DNA of 64,000 nt from Adiantum capillus-veneris (taxonomy: Eukaryota > Streptophyta > Polypodiopsida > Polypodiales > Pteridaceae): assembly GCA_014529385.2 (NCBI GenBank), contig CM043971.1:54471209-54535208 (forward strand), in the 5' to 3' direction. The first letter of the stretch is position 1. Each line of letters opens with the position of its first letter. Position numbers and translations under genes: made by a program. This document shows positions 11,854-22,344 of the stretch, piece after piece. The notes under the pieces were generated by a model. That model worked only from the letters and a program-made list of their open reading frames with translations, searched no databases and was not told the DNA's origin.

Positions 11854-12282
11854 TCATAACATTGTTGGGCGCATTTTAGACACCCCAATTTTTTGTAAAT
11901 TTGTACATATGGACATGATGCCCGATGTCAAAAGTGTGTGTGTGATTTCTTTTGGTGGGCGTTTTCTAATTGTGTTAGGGGTATCTTGGTGTGCTTGCTT
12001 GAATTCATACTCATTTTCCATGCCAAACATAATATATATTCCTTGGGGAATATCTTGTGAACAGATTGCGCATCGGCTACTATTTTGCATTAAATGAATA
12101 AGATAGACGAAGTGATAATAATGACCGTATGTCAATGTATAATATCCACTCCATTCATCAAAATTCTTGTAGAAATTTGGACATTGGGAAGATGAGGATG
12201 CATGTGAAGTAGACGAGGGGACCAAATCTGGATGCAGGACAAGGTGGTTGATGTGTGTCCCTTGTACATGTGGAGGATTCAC
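11854..12282 (-). pseudogene. Unrecognised reading frame, 142 codons
   Basis: An open minus-strand frame with a Ser-rich N-terminal third and a CAICSQD segment in the middle. I do not recognise a family. It lies just downstream, on the minus strand, of the decayed frames at 12,350-12,948 and may belong to the same former gene. It could also be chance. No start context or splice sites support a live gene. Confidence 0.3.
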
Positions 12283-12349
12283 TCATCGTGTCAGATTTTG
12301 AACGTTGGCTTCAGTGCTAAATGCTTTTCTCCATCCGGACCTGTGAGGG

Positions 12350-12948
12350 TTAGGGTGTCTGAGTGGCTATAGAAGGCCGTGCTATTTCTACATCTTTCTT
12401 TACCAGTTGTGTCGTGTAAATATGCTTTTCTGTATTTAACTGTAGGTTGGCACCTTCCACTATCAATGCCACCTCATCTTGGGTGAAAGTGACACAACTC
12501 CTGATATCATGAGTGGCAATAGTTGTCTCCTTTGACAAAAAGTCTACTGGTCGATGTTGCACAAAGTGAACATATAACATTTTGCAAAATATAACACACA
12601 ATCTGCATTGTGCATGGAACAGCCATAAGCTTTCAAGTAGCTCCTCTCAGCGTTTTCTTTGATCGCATCATGGTTGCACTTTGAAACCTTCCACCTTCCT
12701 TTCTTGATCTCTGTGCCCTCACATGGCCATATTGTTTTGATCATGTCCTTCGTCACTTATTTATTGATCTCTTTCCATTGCATGTGGTTTGGATTTTCCC
12801 ATTTTGAGAGTCGTTGAGCAATGCGTGTCTCTTGCTGTACAGACATACCGTGTGCTAGAGACTTTATGCGCTGAAATGCATTAACAGCCGCTTGTTGTTG
12901 ATCATCAGGCACTAATTGGGTGTCAATATCTTGTTCTTCATCAACCAT
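12350..12948 (-). pseudogene. Decayed minus-strand gene, family unknown
   Basis: Three adjoining frames run in the same direction: 12757-12948 (starts MVDEEQDIDTQL, acidic), 12544-12756 (KKGRWKVSKCNHDAIKENAE) and 12350-12601 (TFTQDEVALIVEGANLQL). The first two are in one frame separated by a stop; the third is in another frame overlapping the end of the second. The composition is protein-like rather than random, so this looks like the remains of one gene or mobile-element protein. I recognise no domain. Confidence 0.4.
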
Positions 12949-13194
12949 TTTTCCTTGGAGCTACAATCGACAGATAGACAAATATTCAATATCATTGGCA
13001 AATATATATTCTCACGATTCAATAGTCTCACAGATGCACAAGATAGCAACTTCTCGTCCACTACATAAGATGTCATATCTGACTAAATCAAACCACAAAT
13101 AATGCGACTAAACAAAATCACAATTTCTGGATGTAATTGAATCACAAGGAAAATTTGAAATACCGACACTCAACACGACAACTTTGAAATGATC

Positions 13195-13660
13195 AAGTTA
13201 TAATGATGGAAAAACCCATATACATTATAAAACAAGCTCACCTGACAAGTTTCGCCAATGCTTGATACTTAATCAACGATCCAAAAAGTGCACCAGTTCT
13301 CCACCCAATCTCCTATGGCCTTCTAAAAGCCAAAAATATAACCTTTATAAAACTTATAAACTAAACAAAGATTTTAACAAGAAAAGAAGTCAAGTGAGCA
13401 TTAAATAGAGGAGCCAAATTACAATGATGAAAAGGCCCATTTACATTATAAAACAGAAATATAACCTTTATAAAACAAAGAAGTCAATTGAGCATTAAAA
13501 GAAGGGACCAAGTAACAATGATGGAAAGACCCATATACATTATAAAACAAGATCACCTGACATGTGTCTTCAATCCGTAATTCTTAATCAACTGTCCAGA
13601 ACGTGCACCAATTCTCCACCCACTCTCCTATGGCCTTTTGAAAGCCCAAAAAGTCCTTCA
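13195..13660. repeat. Two direct copies of a ~150-bp block with a shorter third copy between
   Basis: A block beginning with ATGATGGAAA-ACCCATATAC and ending with CTCCTATGGCCTT occurs at about 13200-13330 and 13512-13643, roughly 85 to 90% alike. A partial copy of its start lies at about 13420-13478 and a short piece (ATATAACCTTTATAAAAC) recurs around 13335 and 13450. Confidence 0.85.
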
Positions 13661-15186
13661 TTTAAAAGCATGGACTCCATTTTAATCGATTGGCTCCAAT
13701 TCCATTTCATAAAAAGTCCTTTCATTTAAGAGCATTTGCCCCATAAGTGGACGTGCCCCTAAAGAGGGACAAACATCTAGTGCACTAAAGTCCCAGTTGA
13801 TGAGCATCGTCGCGTGAGTAGTGGGACGCTAGGCTAATGTGCCTTCAGCTGATTAGCAGGCACCATGGTTTGACACTCATGTACAGCTGAACTTCTTTTG
13901 GCTCAGGTTTGTCTCTGCCTATTGGGACACAAAACTTTTACACGACGTGTTTGAAAAGTTGCCATAGCTCTGCAACGGGTGCACCGCAACCACTATCGAA
14001 AACTGCTGATAGTGCTTCAAATCAACTCTTGATTGCATCATCGTGCACTCCAAAATTTGAATCGCACAACAAGATCTATGTATTTTATTCTTGGTGTCCT
14101 TAATATGGTGTGTTTACCCTATGCCAATTGATTGGATTGTTTTTGGCCTCCAAAGGCCATAGGGGGCTATGGAGAACGAGTGCAAATCTAGAGCCGTTAG
14201 TTTTTGATGGAGAGGATGCGTGCCACGTGTCTATAGAGGCATTAAGATTAGGGATTTTCTAATTGGAAGTCCTTTTTGGGATAGGTCAATGCAAGCATGC
14301 TTCCTCTGCAACGAGTCGATGAAGGTAGGCACCGCTTTTATGAAGGAGGGTGAGGTGATCTTTTCCGCGTGCCGGTATGCTCCTGTGTGGCGTCTTTCAT
14401 GGTGTATGCTACACGCAGCTACAGGAGGTATGGCTTGTTTTCTGTGACATCGCATGCTGCGCATTTAATGCCTCATGGGAGAGCAATCATTTTTGAATGC
14501 TATAATAGCTTATGCTATTGGGTGAGCGATGCTGCTTCCAACCTCACATCCAGTGCCCAGCTCAACACCAACTTCAATCGCAAGCTCTGACTACGGGTTG
14601 CAGACTTGGGCTGCAGACTTCCCTCATCGACATCCTCGTCTCCCCAAATGCTACCTTCTAGCTTAAATTTGGAAACCGACCCGGTCAAGCAAATGTCCAT
14701 AGCCTCGGGATTGTCCACTTGGTAAGCTCTACCCTTGTCTGCAGGGATTTCATTGACGTAATCACGATCGTGTGATTACGTTTATAACTATAGTATTTAC
14801 ACAAGAAAATCATGTGATCATGTTAATTGTTATGTGACTTTGGTTATGACTTGCAAAAATCCATAGAATCGGTTAGCCATCAGGGATTTTTAATTTTCCG
14901 GGAAAATGCAATTGAGTTAGGGTCTATTAGGTCAACTCTAAGAGAAGTACACAAGAGCTAGGGCTAAAGTAAGTACTAGACTGACCAACATTAATTAAAA
15001 AATTTTGACTAAAGAGTAGTTAACCATAGGAATACTCATTGAGGTCTAAGGACTAGTGGTATTGTCACTTATACCAATTAAATGTGATCCACATAAAATA
15101 CAAGGAAGTTTGTGCTATTTTCTTTCTCTTTTTTTTTTCTTTTCCTTTGTTTTCTTTTTTGTTGTTGTCATAGTTGCTACAAGTAG
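13661..15186. other. No supported gene
   Basis: Short frames at 14220-14720 on both strands look like chance. One notable element is an inverted repeat at 14756-14781 with 10-bp perfect arms (ACGTAATCAC / GTGATTACGT) around GATCGT. The minus-strand reading of that site (INVITRS) resembles VNVLTRS in Gypsy-A near 18830, so it may be a scrap of a related gag region. Confidence 0.45.
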
Positions 15187-15291
15187 CTAGGGGACTCGAG
15201 GTCTCAAATACAAGCAGCTGGGAGACTCAAGGTCTCAAATACCAGCTTGAGCATAACCTAGCCGGGAGACTCGAGGTCTCAAATACCAGCT
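15187..15291. repeat. Three short repeats containing GAGAC-TCGAG-GTCTC
   Basis: A unit of about 28 bp (GGGAGACTCGAGGTCTCAAA plus TACCAGC) appears at about 15187, 15219 and 15262. Its centre has GAGAC/GTCTC arms, so each copy is itself a small inverted repeat. Confidence 0.85.
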
Positions 15292-15786
15292 TAATACATG
15301 GGCTTCCATAACACAAGTCACACTTAGGTGGAATAAACTAGAGAGAACTATATCCTCATAGCCTAAAACATTACTAAAGTTACTAGAATTGATAGACTAT
15401 TTAGGAATAAAAGTCAGCAACAGTTAAGTGGCCTAGTTTACCCTAAGGTCCTGATACCTACTTAAAGCCAACTAATAGAACAAACTCAAAGAGAAGAACA
15501 AGGTACTAGAAGTTTGAAAAAATTATAGGATCTAAATTGGCAATGTCACAAGTTCATAAATTTTATGCATTGTTAGAATTCAAATGACAAGATGCAAACA
15601 TGTAAATGTGGAATCATAGATAAAAGAAAGCAGTACACCTGATATAATGGAGAAAATTCGTTGTAACATGTAAACATCCATTGTCGTTGTCCTTCAAAGG
15701 CATCCTTATGTAGTCACAAACTGTACAATAGTCACCACCAAACATCCACCTTCCAGAGGCACATCAGTGGGGAAAGGTACCAACAC
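15292..15786. other. No supported gene
   Basis: AT-rich, with no frame or motif that I can support. Confidence 0.4.
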
Positions 15787-16308
15787 TTATTGAACACAAA
15801 TAAAAAACATAAGAAACCCTAACCTAATTATTTTCACTCCCCCTAGAGAGTCAAGGGAATAGGATATTGTAGTGATTGGTGGGAACCCTAAGGCTAAACC
15901 CCTATCCTCATCAGCAACAAAAACAAAGTCATCATCCGTGAGACCATATGTGCCATCCGTGTAATCATGTAAATCTTCTTCTTCATCAGAGGCATCAATG
16001 TTTACTAAGAAGGTCACTAGACGCCTATAGTCATCTTGGTCAAAAGGGTAGGCTTGTGCAATGGGAGAAACGCTCTCTACTAAGTATGGATCATTCGTGG
16101 TCAAGAGACGTATCAGCCATTCTAACTCCTTGAAATTCCTCTCACATGCTAACATACCTACCAGATCCCATTCACAGGCAAGCACCGGAAAGACCATGTG
16201 AAACACTTGTGAAAAATAACAAGGGCACCTCTCACCCAAGGTAGGAGTGGATGACTCTAGCATACTATCCATATCTGTACACACAGATAGATGATGGTTA
16301 GAGTGCAA
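15787..16308 (-). pseudogene. Frame in the putative 3' LTR region of Gypsy-A
   Basis: A 173-codon minus-strand frame containing an acidic DASDEEEDLHDY run. It lies beyond the polypurine tract, so it is either LTR sequence with a chance frame or captured coding DNA. I recognise no family. No matching second LTR was identified, so the left end of Gypsy-A is uncertain. Confidence 0.35.
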
Positions 16309-16533
16309 ATATTACAAGGGTCCTGTTCTTATGCATAATGTGTTTTAATGATTTTGTGTTATGTATAGAACTTGTAAGTTTCCACATTATTGTTTGGTGG
16401 CTCTTGCTCTTTTACTTTTTTTATCTTGTTTTTGTGAGTATAAGGCTTTATATATACATTCCCTAGGATTGGAGATTGAGAGGTCAGGGAGGAAGGTTGA
16501 GAGGGAAGCAAGTGAATGATGGATGTCAGCAAA

Positions 16534-16547
16534 CTCCCCCCTTCCTT
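16534..16547 (-). other. Polypurine tract of Gypsy-A
   Basis: The minus strand reads AAGGAAGGGGGGAG, the same purine run that precedes the 3' LTR of Gypsy-B. A TATA-like TATATATAAAG lies just beyond at 16,446-16,456 on the minus strand, as expected inside a 3' LTR. Confidence 0.65.
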
Positions 16548-16554
16548 GGGTAGA

Positions 16555-17217
16555 TCATACTTTTTGGAAAGATGTCATCACCTTTTGAAACCAATTGTTC
16601 CAAATTGTTGTGGGTGAAGGCTTTAACCAATAGTTTTTGATCGCCCTATGCATTTCATCTAGTTGCAAGGGTGGTAAGGTACTCTCCCATGATTTTATTT
16701 GCAACGTTGTTGTAGCTGAGGAACTTACAATGGGAGGTGCAAACTTTTTCTTGTTTGTATGGATATGTACAATGGTGGGTGGAGGTTGTGTCAAAGATTC
16801 TATTTCTGTATGGGAACTACATGAAGAGCAAGAAGCTTCATTTGACTCTCCTGTTCCTGAGCTAGGTGGTACCCAAACTAGCTCCGGAGCGGGTGTGTAG
16901 AATTCCATGATTTTTTCCTTTCCGCGATCTTCAATTCGTTCTTTCTTTGGTACCCAAACTAGCTCTGGAGCGGGTGTGTAGCATTCCATGACTTTTTCCT
17001 TTCCACGATCTTCAGTTCCTTTTGGAGCCACAGGATTGGGCTCACATGGGCCACGTGACAAGTAAGAGCACAATTTACGTTTTGGCACCCAAATTTGATC
17101 ATTTCCTTCATAGTAGTGTTGGGCTTCCAATAGTTTTTTTAGGAATCCAAAGCAACATTTCTTTACATTTCTTGGGGTAAGTGGATGTCTCTTACCAGGG
17201 CTCCTGTCTTTTAGCAC
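16555..17217 (-). pseudogene. Gypsy-A downstream frame with WVPK repeats
   Basis: A 220-codon frame. QIWVPKRKLC (about residue 42) and two tandem copies of an EDRGKEK-TPAPELVWVP unit (residues about 70-118) lie in a Pro/Ser-rich protein. The duplication is visible in the DNA at about 16,880-17,030 with an 85 to 90-bp period. Gypsy-B has similar WLPK and WVPK segments in the same place near 27.8-28.3 kb. Function unknown. Confidence 0.6.
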
Positions 17218-17541
17218 TAGCTATGGTCGCTAAAGAAGTTTTAGGGACCCACTTGTATGTTTTCTTCGCTATATTAGGATGAGTCTTGTCAGAAGCTATA
17301 TGCATTGCTTGTATCATATTTAAGGGTACGGGCATTCCACCCCCTCAGGTGTTACCTAGGTCATCCCCCTATTTCCCCAAGTGTCTATGGTCGTTGCTAG
17401 GTGGACCAAATTCACATTGTCCAACTCAGTCATCCCAGGTAGTACATCCATATAAGAGAAAAATCCCCAACATCAGTGTCCGCTTTACACCTATAACAAT
17501 ACTGCAATGGGACCGAGTGAACTATGTTTTCAGATGTATGA

Positions 17542-18084
17542 TCAATTATAAACCTGTTTCCTAGGGGGATGTGCTCTACCAGTTACAAAATCCACTCGAA
17601 TGACAGAATCTTGGAACTGCAAGTAGACATGGTTTTTAGACCAGTCATGCACCATTTTTGCTTCCCTCATGAAAGGACGTCCTAAGATCATCTCAGATGC
17701 CATAGTGTGCTTGGAGAAATCCATAACAATGAAGGTAATTCTTATTTTATGTCCAAAGACCTTGATCTTGAGATCTTCTAGCATCCCAATAGGTTTAACA
17801 ATAGACCCATTGGCCATCTTCACTACTATGGTTGTGGTCGCAAGGTGAGGTCTTCCCATAGTTTCCCATCAATTTTTAGTCACAATGCTAACCCCAGTGC
17901 CACCATCAAGGATTCCCTTCACATTTAATCCCTTAGTAGTGACTGGTATGGTCGCATTGGATTCATCACCCTCAAAGTATTGTCCCAACTTGTTAACAAG
18001 TATTTCTATAACAAGGTTGTCATCTAGGTTGGGTTGTGGATCTAAGTGTTCCTCCTCTATTGGCATCTTCCCAGCTCCATTCAT
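17542..18084 (-). pseudogene. Gypsy-A retropepsin-like domain
   Basis: The segment shows the pattern of a plant Gypsy aspartic protease: a GILDGGTGVSIVTKN region, then MANGSIVKPIGMLEDL, then MILGRPFM. Retropepsins cut the Gag precursor. The frame is interrupted in this copy. Confidence 0.75.
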
Positions 18085-18962
18085 CTGTGCAAATTGTGAT
18101 AGCCCAAACTTTAGTTCCCATTTAGGAAGGCTCGAAGAGCTGAGACTAGCTTAGGGTCTTTATATAGTTTGGACATGATGGTGGTTCTAACTTCTGAAGA
18201 CATGAAATCTATCAATTTGGCAATGTTTAACGGAACCTTTTGGCCTTGAGTCCCTTGACGTGGAGAAGATGGGATCTCCATTTCTTTGATAGGATCAATT
18301 AGTCCCTCTGTAAACATCCTTTCCATCAAGAAGTGAGTCCGCCCACTTTCCCATGACATTAAGTCACTTTCTTCTTGAATGACACTAGGTATGGCTAAGA
18401 GTCTATGGACTTGGTGAGGTTGTTGTTGCGTAGGGAACACTGTGTCTGAATTGGATCTGCCTAGGTGCTGGTTCTAGATCCCTTTGGGTATCTTCTACCA
18501 AACTCCTTAATTGCTTAACTCACTCGATCTCCTTTGTAGGGTTTGGATAAGTTCCTATCTTCTTCTTGGATCCTGGCCATTGTGGCTCATGAAGATCTTC
18601 CTTGTTGGTTTCTATCTTAGTGGTCATTTTGATCTCCATGGTTTCACTTGAATCAGAATCCTCTTCGTCGTTCATATATATGGGGTCGTCACCAGACCAT
18701 ATGTTGGTCTTTGAACTGGGGTCTGACTTCACTGCTTTTTGCGATCTCGTCCTTATTTTTCTGGGATTGGGCAATTGATGCCATGTCTCTTTACTCAAGA
18801 ATATAATTTTGTTTTTGGAGCATCGATCGTGTGAGTACGTTTACAGGTACCACAGGTGTACTTTATGATAGCTCCTCGGTAACCTCAATCAAGTTTAATG
18901 GCGTGATCTTTGGTGCATTTGGATTATTTGGACATTGGGCAATACAAATGATCTATGCCACA

Positions 18963-20210
18963 TCAATTACACATGAGTATCGGCATTGTAGGCGTGCTCG
19001 CTTGATTGGTTTGCATTAGTGTGGCATTCTGAAGAGGTGGTCTCTTAGCAGTGTAATTGATATTTTGGCCTCTTGCAGCAAGAGTAGCTAATTGATATAC
19101 AGGTTTGACTTGTCCCCAATAGTCCTCCATGTAGTATTGTGGACTTTCTTCAAGTGCATCCATCCCATAGGCAATATTAGGGTCTATATCTTCCTCACAA
19201 CCTTCCAAACAAGCAATAGATGACTCACAACCCACTTGATTCACACAAGTGATTCTTGGATGTGGTGGTTGCAGTCCTAGCATTGGAGATGGTAAGGGTG
19301 TTGTTTGAACAACATTTTGGGCCCTAAGGACCATGTGTTGTGCTGTTTGTTCAAGAGGTGGGGCCGGCATCAATGCAGGCACTCGAGATGTGTCTGTCCA
19401 TGATAAGGTTGGTCTATTGGCCATTGGATGCTTAAATACTATGCAATCCTTAGCTTGATGACCATACCTCCCACAGGCATTGCAGTTCCCCTTGAATTTT
19501 ACTCTAAAAGTAGGGCATTCACTAGTACTATGCGGTCCATAGCATACTGAGCACCATTGTTGCTTCCTTCTTGGATACATATGATTGTTCTGCGTAGCAT
19601 GATTGTCTCTAAGACTCTCTTGAATGGCCTTGGTGAGATCTACTAAATTCATCTCAGATATCTTTGGCTCCTTAGCAATAGGCTTTAGGGTCATTGGCTG
19701 ATACCCCGATGCTTGCGAGCTAATGGATTTAGGCTCAATAGACACTCTTTCTCCTTGAATCATTAAATTATCCTCCAATTGGATCGTATTGGTGGTGACT
19801 CCTTCCCAAGTGGTGATACCTCTAATGACTAGGCCATTGTAGATATCCTCATGTCGTAATCCCCTAATGCATCTACCAAGCAATTGATTATTATTGAAGC
19901 GCTCATTTGGATTACAACAAGAACTCAAATGCTTCAAGCGACTAATAAAGTCTCTCATCGACTCTCCTTCCTCTTGTTGGGCTTTCTGGACCTGAGAGGC
20001 TACAACCCAAAGCACTTCCTCTCGTATGTATTCTTTTAAGAACAGTCTCCTAAGAGTAGGGTAATTTGTTTTTTCTTCCACCCTTAGGGTTCTATACCAA
20101 TCCCCAACCTTTCCACTTAAGGTTAGGCTTAAAGCATTACTCTTATGTAGGTCATTGTGTTCTCCTACAGAATCGCATATTTGTCCAAACACTTTGATAT
20201 GCTTTTTCAC
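18963..20210 (-). pseudogene. Gypsy-A gag core with two zinc knuckles
   Basis: A 415-codon frame. Residues 1 to 150 resemble a retrotransposon gag capsid domain (GDWYRTL, EGESMRDFISRLKHL, LLGRCIRGLR). Two knuckles follow at about residues 220-260: CSVCYGPHSTSEC (CX2CX4HX4C-like) and CNACGRYGHQAKDC. The tail is Pro/Gln-rich. Gag would form particles and bind RNA. The same knuckle pair in reverse order occurs in Gypsy-B gag, which suggests a common lineage. Confidence 0.85.
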
Positions 20211-20445
20211 ATCCTCGTCTCCACTAAAGTTTTCTGTGAGGTTGGCTATTTGTACTGCCTTACTTCCAGGTTCTCTATTCTAGGTTGTTTAGCCTTCCCT
20301 GTATCCAAGAATCTCATGAGACCCATTGAAGGCATGTGGATCCCCTTGTTCTATCTCTCTAGCTCAATAACCTTATGGATGATCTCACAAAGTCTTTGTT
20401 GTTGATTCTCCACACTAGTAGCACCCGTTGTGGATTATAGGACAT

Positions 20446-21180
20446 CTAACCAACCCACGTGATAGGTGTGACTTGTGTATAGGTCGGTTGAGTTTCTATT
20501 TGTAGTTCGTACTCCCATTTCTCATTTAGGAACGCTCCATCTAAGCTTGAGGTGTTAGGGGTGTCCTTTGAACTAGATGCAATGTGGCTCTCTATGGGTT
20601 GACCCTTAGTGGTTGCTAAGTTAGGAGCACTCGATTGCTCTCGTAGAAAGGATATTGACATAGGATCTTTCTCTTTTAACTCTCTTCGTTGCTCCACCTT
20701 GCATAAGCTCTCAATTTGCTTTTCCCTAGCCGCAATGATATATCGTTCAACCTCTTGCACTTTGGCAAGGCTTCTACCATCAGGTAATATGACCTCAGAG
20801 GGGAATAGCTCTAAAGAGTCTAGGGGTGCAATGAATGGAGTATTCACGAGCACATTCTCTAAGGGCATAGGGTCTACGTTAGTCATGAATGGAAAATTTA
20901 CTTCCCCACCCCCCTCATTTACATCGTTAGCTCCATGTTTGGAGCGAGTGGCTCTACTAAAGGTTTCCTTCAAGCGGCTAAACACGCTCGGCAATGATCG
21001 TGGACCCATGGCATGCATGTCTTGGATTAAGCTATTGGTATTAGTGGGAAACCCTCCATGACATCATAATCAGAGGAAGAGTCACTAACCGCTATGTTTG
21101 GGTCTTGGTTTGTACTACCTTGGGTCCCCGCCGAGGGCCTGGAACCTAAGGTAGTTGGATATTGAGAACTCGCATAAGTC
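20446..21180 (-). pseudogene. Gypsy-A gag, N-terminal side
   Basis: A 190-codon frame (21,018-20,446) with LPDGRSLAKVQEVERYI and an acidic, Ser-rich tail lies upstream of the gag core. A further frame continues to the Gypsy-B insertion point at 21,185, after which Gypsy-B LTR sequence takes over. No independent family match was recognised. It is assigned by position and strand. Confidence 0.55.
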
Positions 21181-21185
21181 AAAAT

Positions 21186-22085
21186 TGTTTGCGGGTCGCC
21201 GCGATGGATGTCCATAGCATAGCTCTCACGCATCAACATAAAATATCAATACAAGGGAAGCGACCAGGATGAGGCATAGAAACTCACTAGGGTGTCATTC
21301 ATAATGAAGTGAACTCAATGAAATGCAACTACTAACTCTGCAAGCAAATCATACGCACTAAAGCCAAGTAATCTGCCTATGTCCTTCTACACAGCTCTAC
21401 AGTCATCACGCCCGTTTACCATGCAAATCATGTCGGATTCGCACAAAACTTAAAGGGGAGCTACAGGGGACTATCAAGAGCATATTCTATCATTTTCATA
21501 GCATTCTGGAGAGGTACAAATATCGTGATCGTTCATCCCAAAGTAAGAAAAAATACTGAACAGGTGATCCTAAAGGGTCGTTTTAGGGTCCCTAAAGCCT
21601 CTCCTAGGGTCAAAACAACATAAATACGCATATAAGCACTCAAAACAGCGATTTAAGGTCTCAAACTTGTAGTTGAAAACCTACACCGAATTTTGAATGA
21701 TTACACTTGAATGGAAGAGGAAAGTAAGAGGAACACAATGCAATAAACGAAATTGAATTCGGATTACCGTAGCCACAGTAGCAAAGATTACAAGTTGGAG
21801 CAAGAGGAATCTCTCAAACGTATGTTGTCTTCTCTGTTTTTTATTAAAAAAAGATGATGTTCAAACTTACAAAACTTGACCTTTATAGTTTAGGTCTTTA
21901 CAAATGGCTTGTTCGGCCAAAAGCCCCTAAACTTCTAACTGGCTCTCTAATATACAATTGCTCCCAGAAAAATAATCATAAATTCTTTCAAGTTCTCGGC
22001 TTAGAGAAGCTCTTTTACAAAAGGTCAAGATTTTCGAAAAAATGTAGATTGCTTCTCTGGAAACAGCAGCTTCGTCTGCCAAACA
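21186..22085 (-). repeat. 3' LTR of Gypsy-B
   Basis: A 900-bp direct repeat of 52,607-53,509, about 95% alike by eye. A TATAAAG box lies at 21,881-21,887 on the minus strand. A degenerate form of the element's GATC palindrome lies at about 21,514-21,534. Confidence 0.95.
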
Positions 22086-22100
22086 CTCCCCCCTTCCTTA
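22086..22100 (-). other. Polypurine tract of Gypsy-B
   Basis: The minus strand reads AAGGAAGGGGGGAG directly against the LTR start TGTTTGG. Confidence 0.85.
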
Positions 22101-22344
22101 TCCTTGCACGCCCTCGTGCATGTTCAGAGCTTTGGTAGTTGATGGGGCTCCAAAGAGGCAATTGTTGCTGAAAAACTTCGCGTGCGGAGTACAGCCTCCA
22201 AGGCTTCTTGATGCTGTCTGAAAATATTTTCACTTAATGTGTGCTGGTATGCTATGTACCGTGCCTTGAGGTCCTTCACCATAGGATGAAAGATCCTTGA
22301 GTCGATTTCGAAGAAACCTGTTGGATGAAGGCCTCTTCAAAAGT

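Larger units (their letters stand above)
15787..21180 (-). mobile_element. Gypsy-A: gag-protease part of a Ty3/Gypsy-type element, older host of Gypsy-B
   Basis: Minus strand, right to left: N-terminal gag-side frames (21,180-20,446), a main gag frame with two zinc knuckles (20,210-18,963), a linker, a retropepsin-like domain (18,084-17,542), a WVPK-repeat protein region (17,217-16,555) and a polypurine tract (16,534-16,547). No reverse transcriptase or integrase was found, so it is either a gag-only, non-autonomous form or incomplete. Gypsy-B is inserted in it at 21,185, and its upstream side resumes at 53,510. It is broken, with more than five breaks. Confidence 0.75.

Noticed and set aside
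16555-21180. Gypsy-A as a complete autonomous element
   Set aside because: No RT, RNase H or integrase blocks are seen in either flank, and no matching LTR pair was identified.
21027-21239. A small gene crossing the Gypsy-B LTR edge
   Set aside because: Its first part is LTR end sequence and the rest is Gypsy-A gag; it is a junction artefact.
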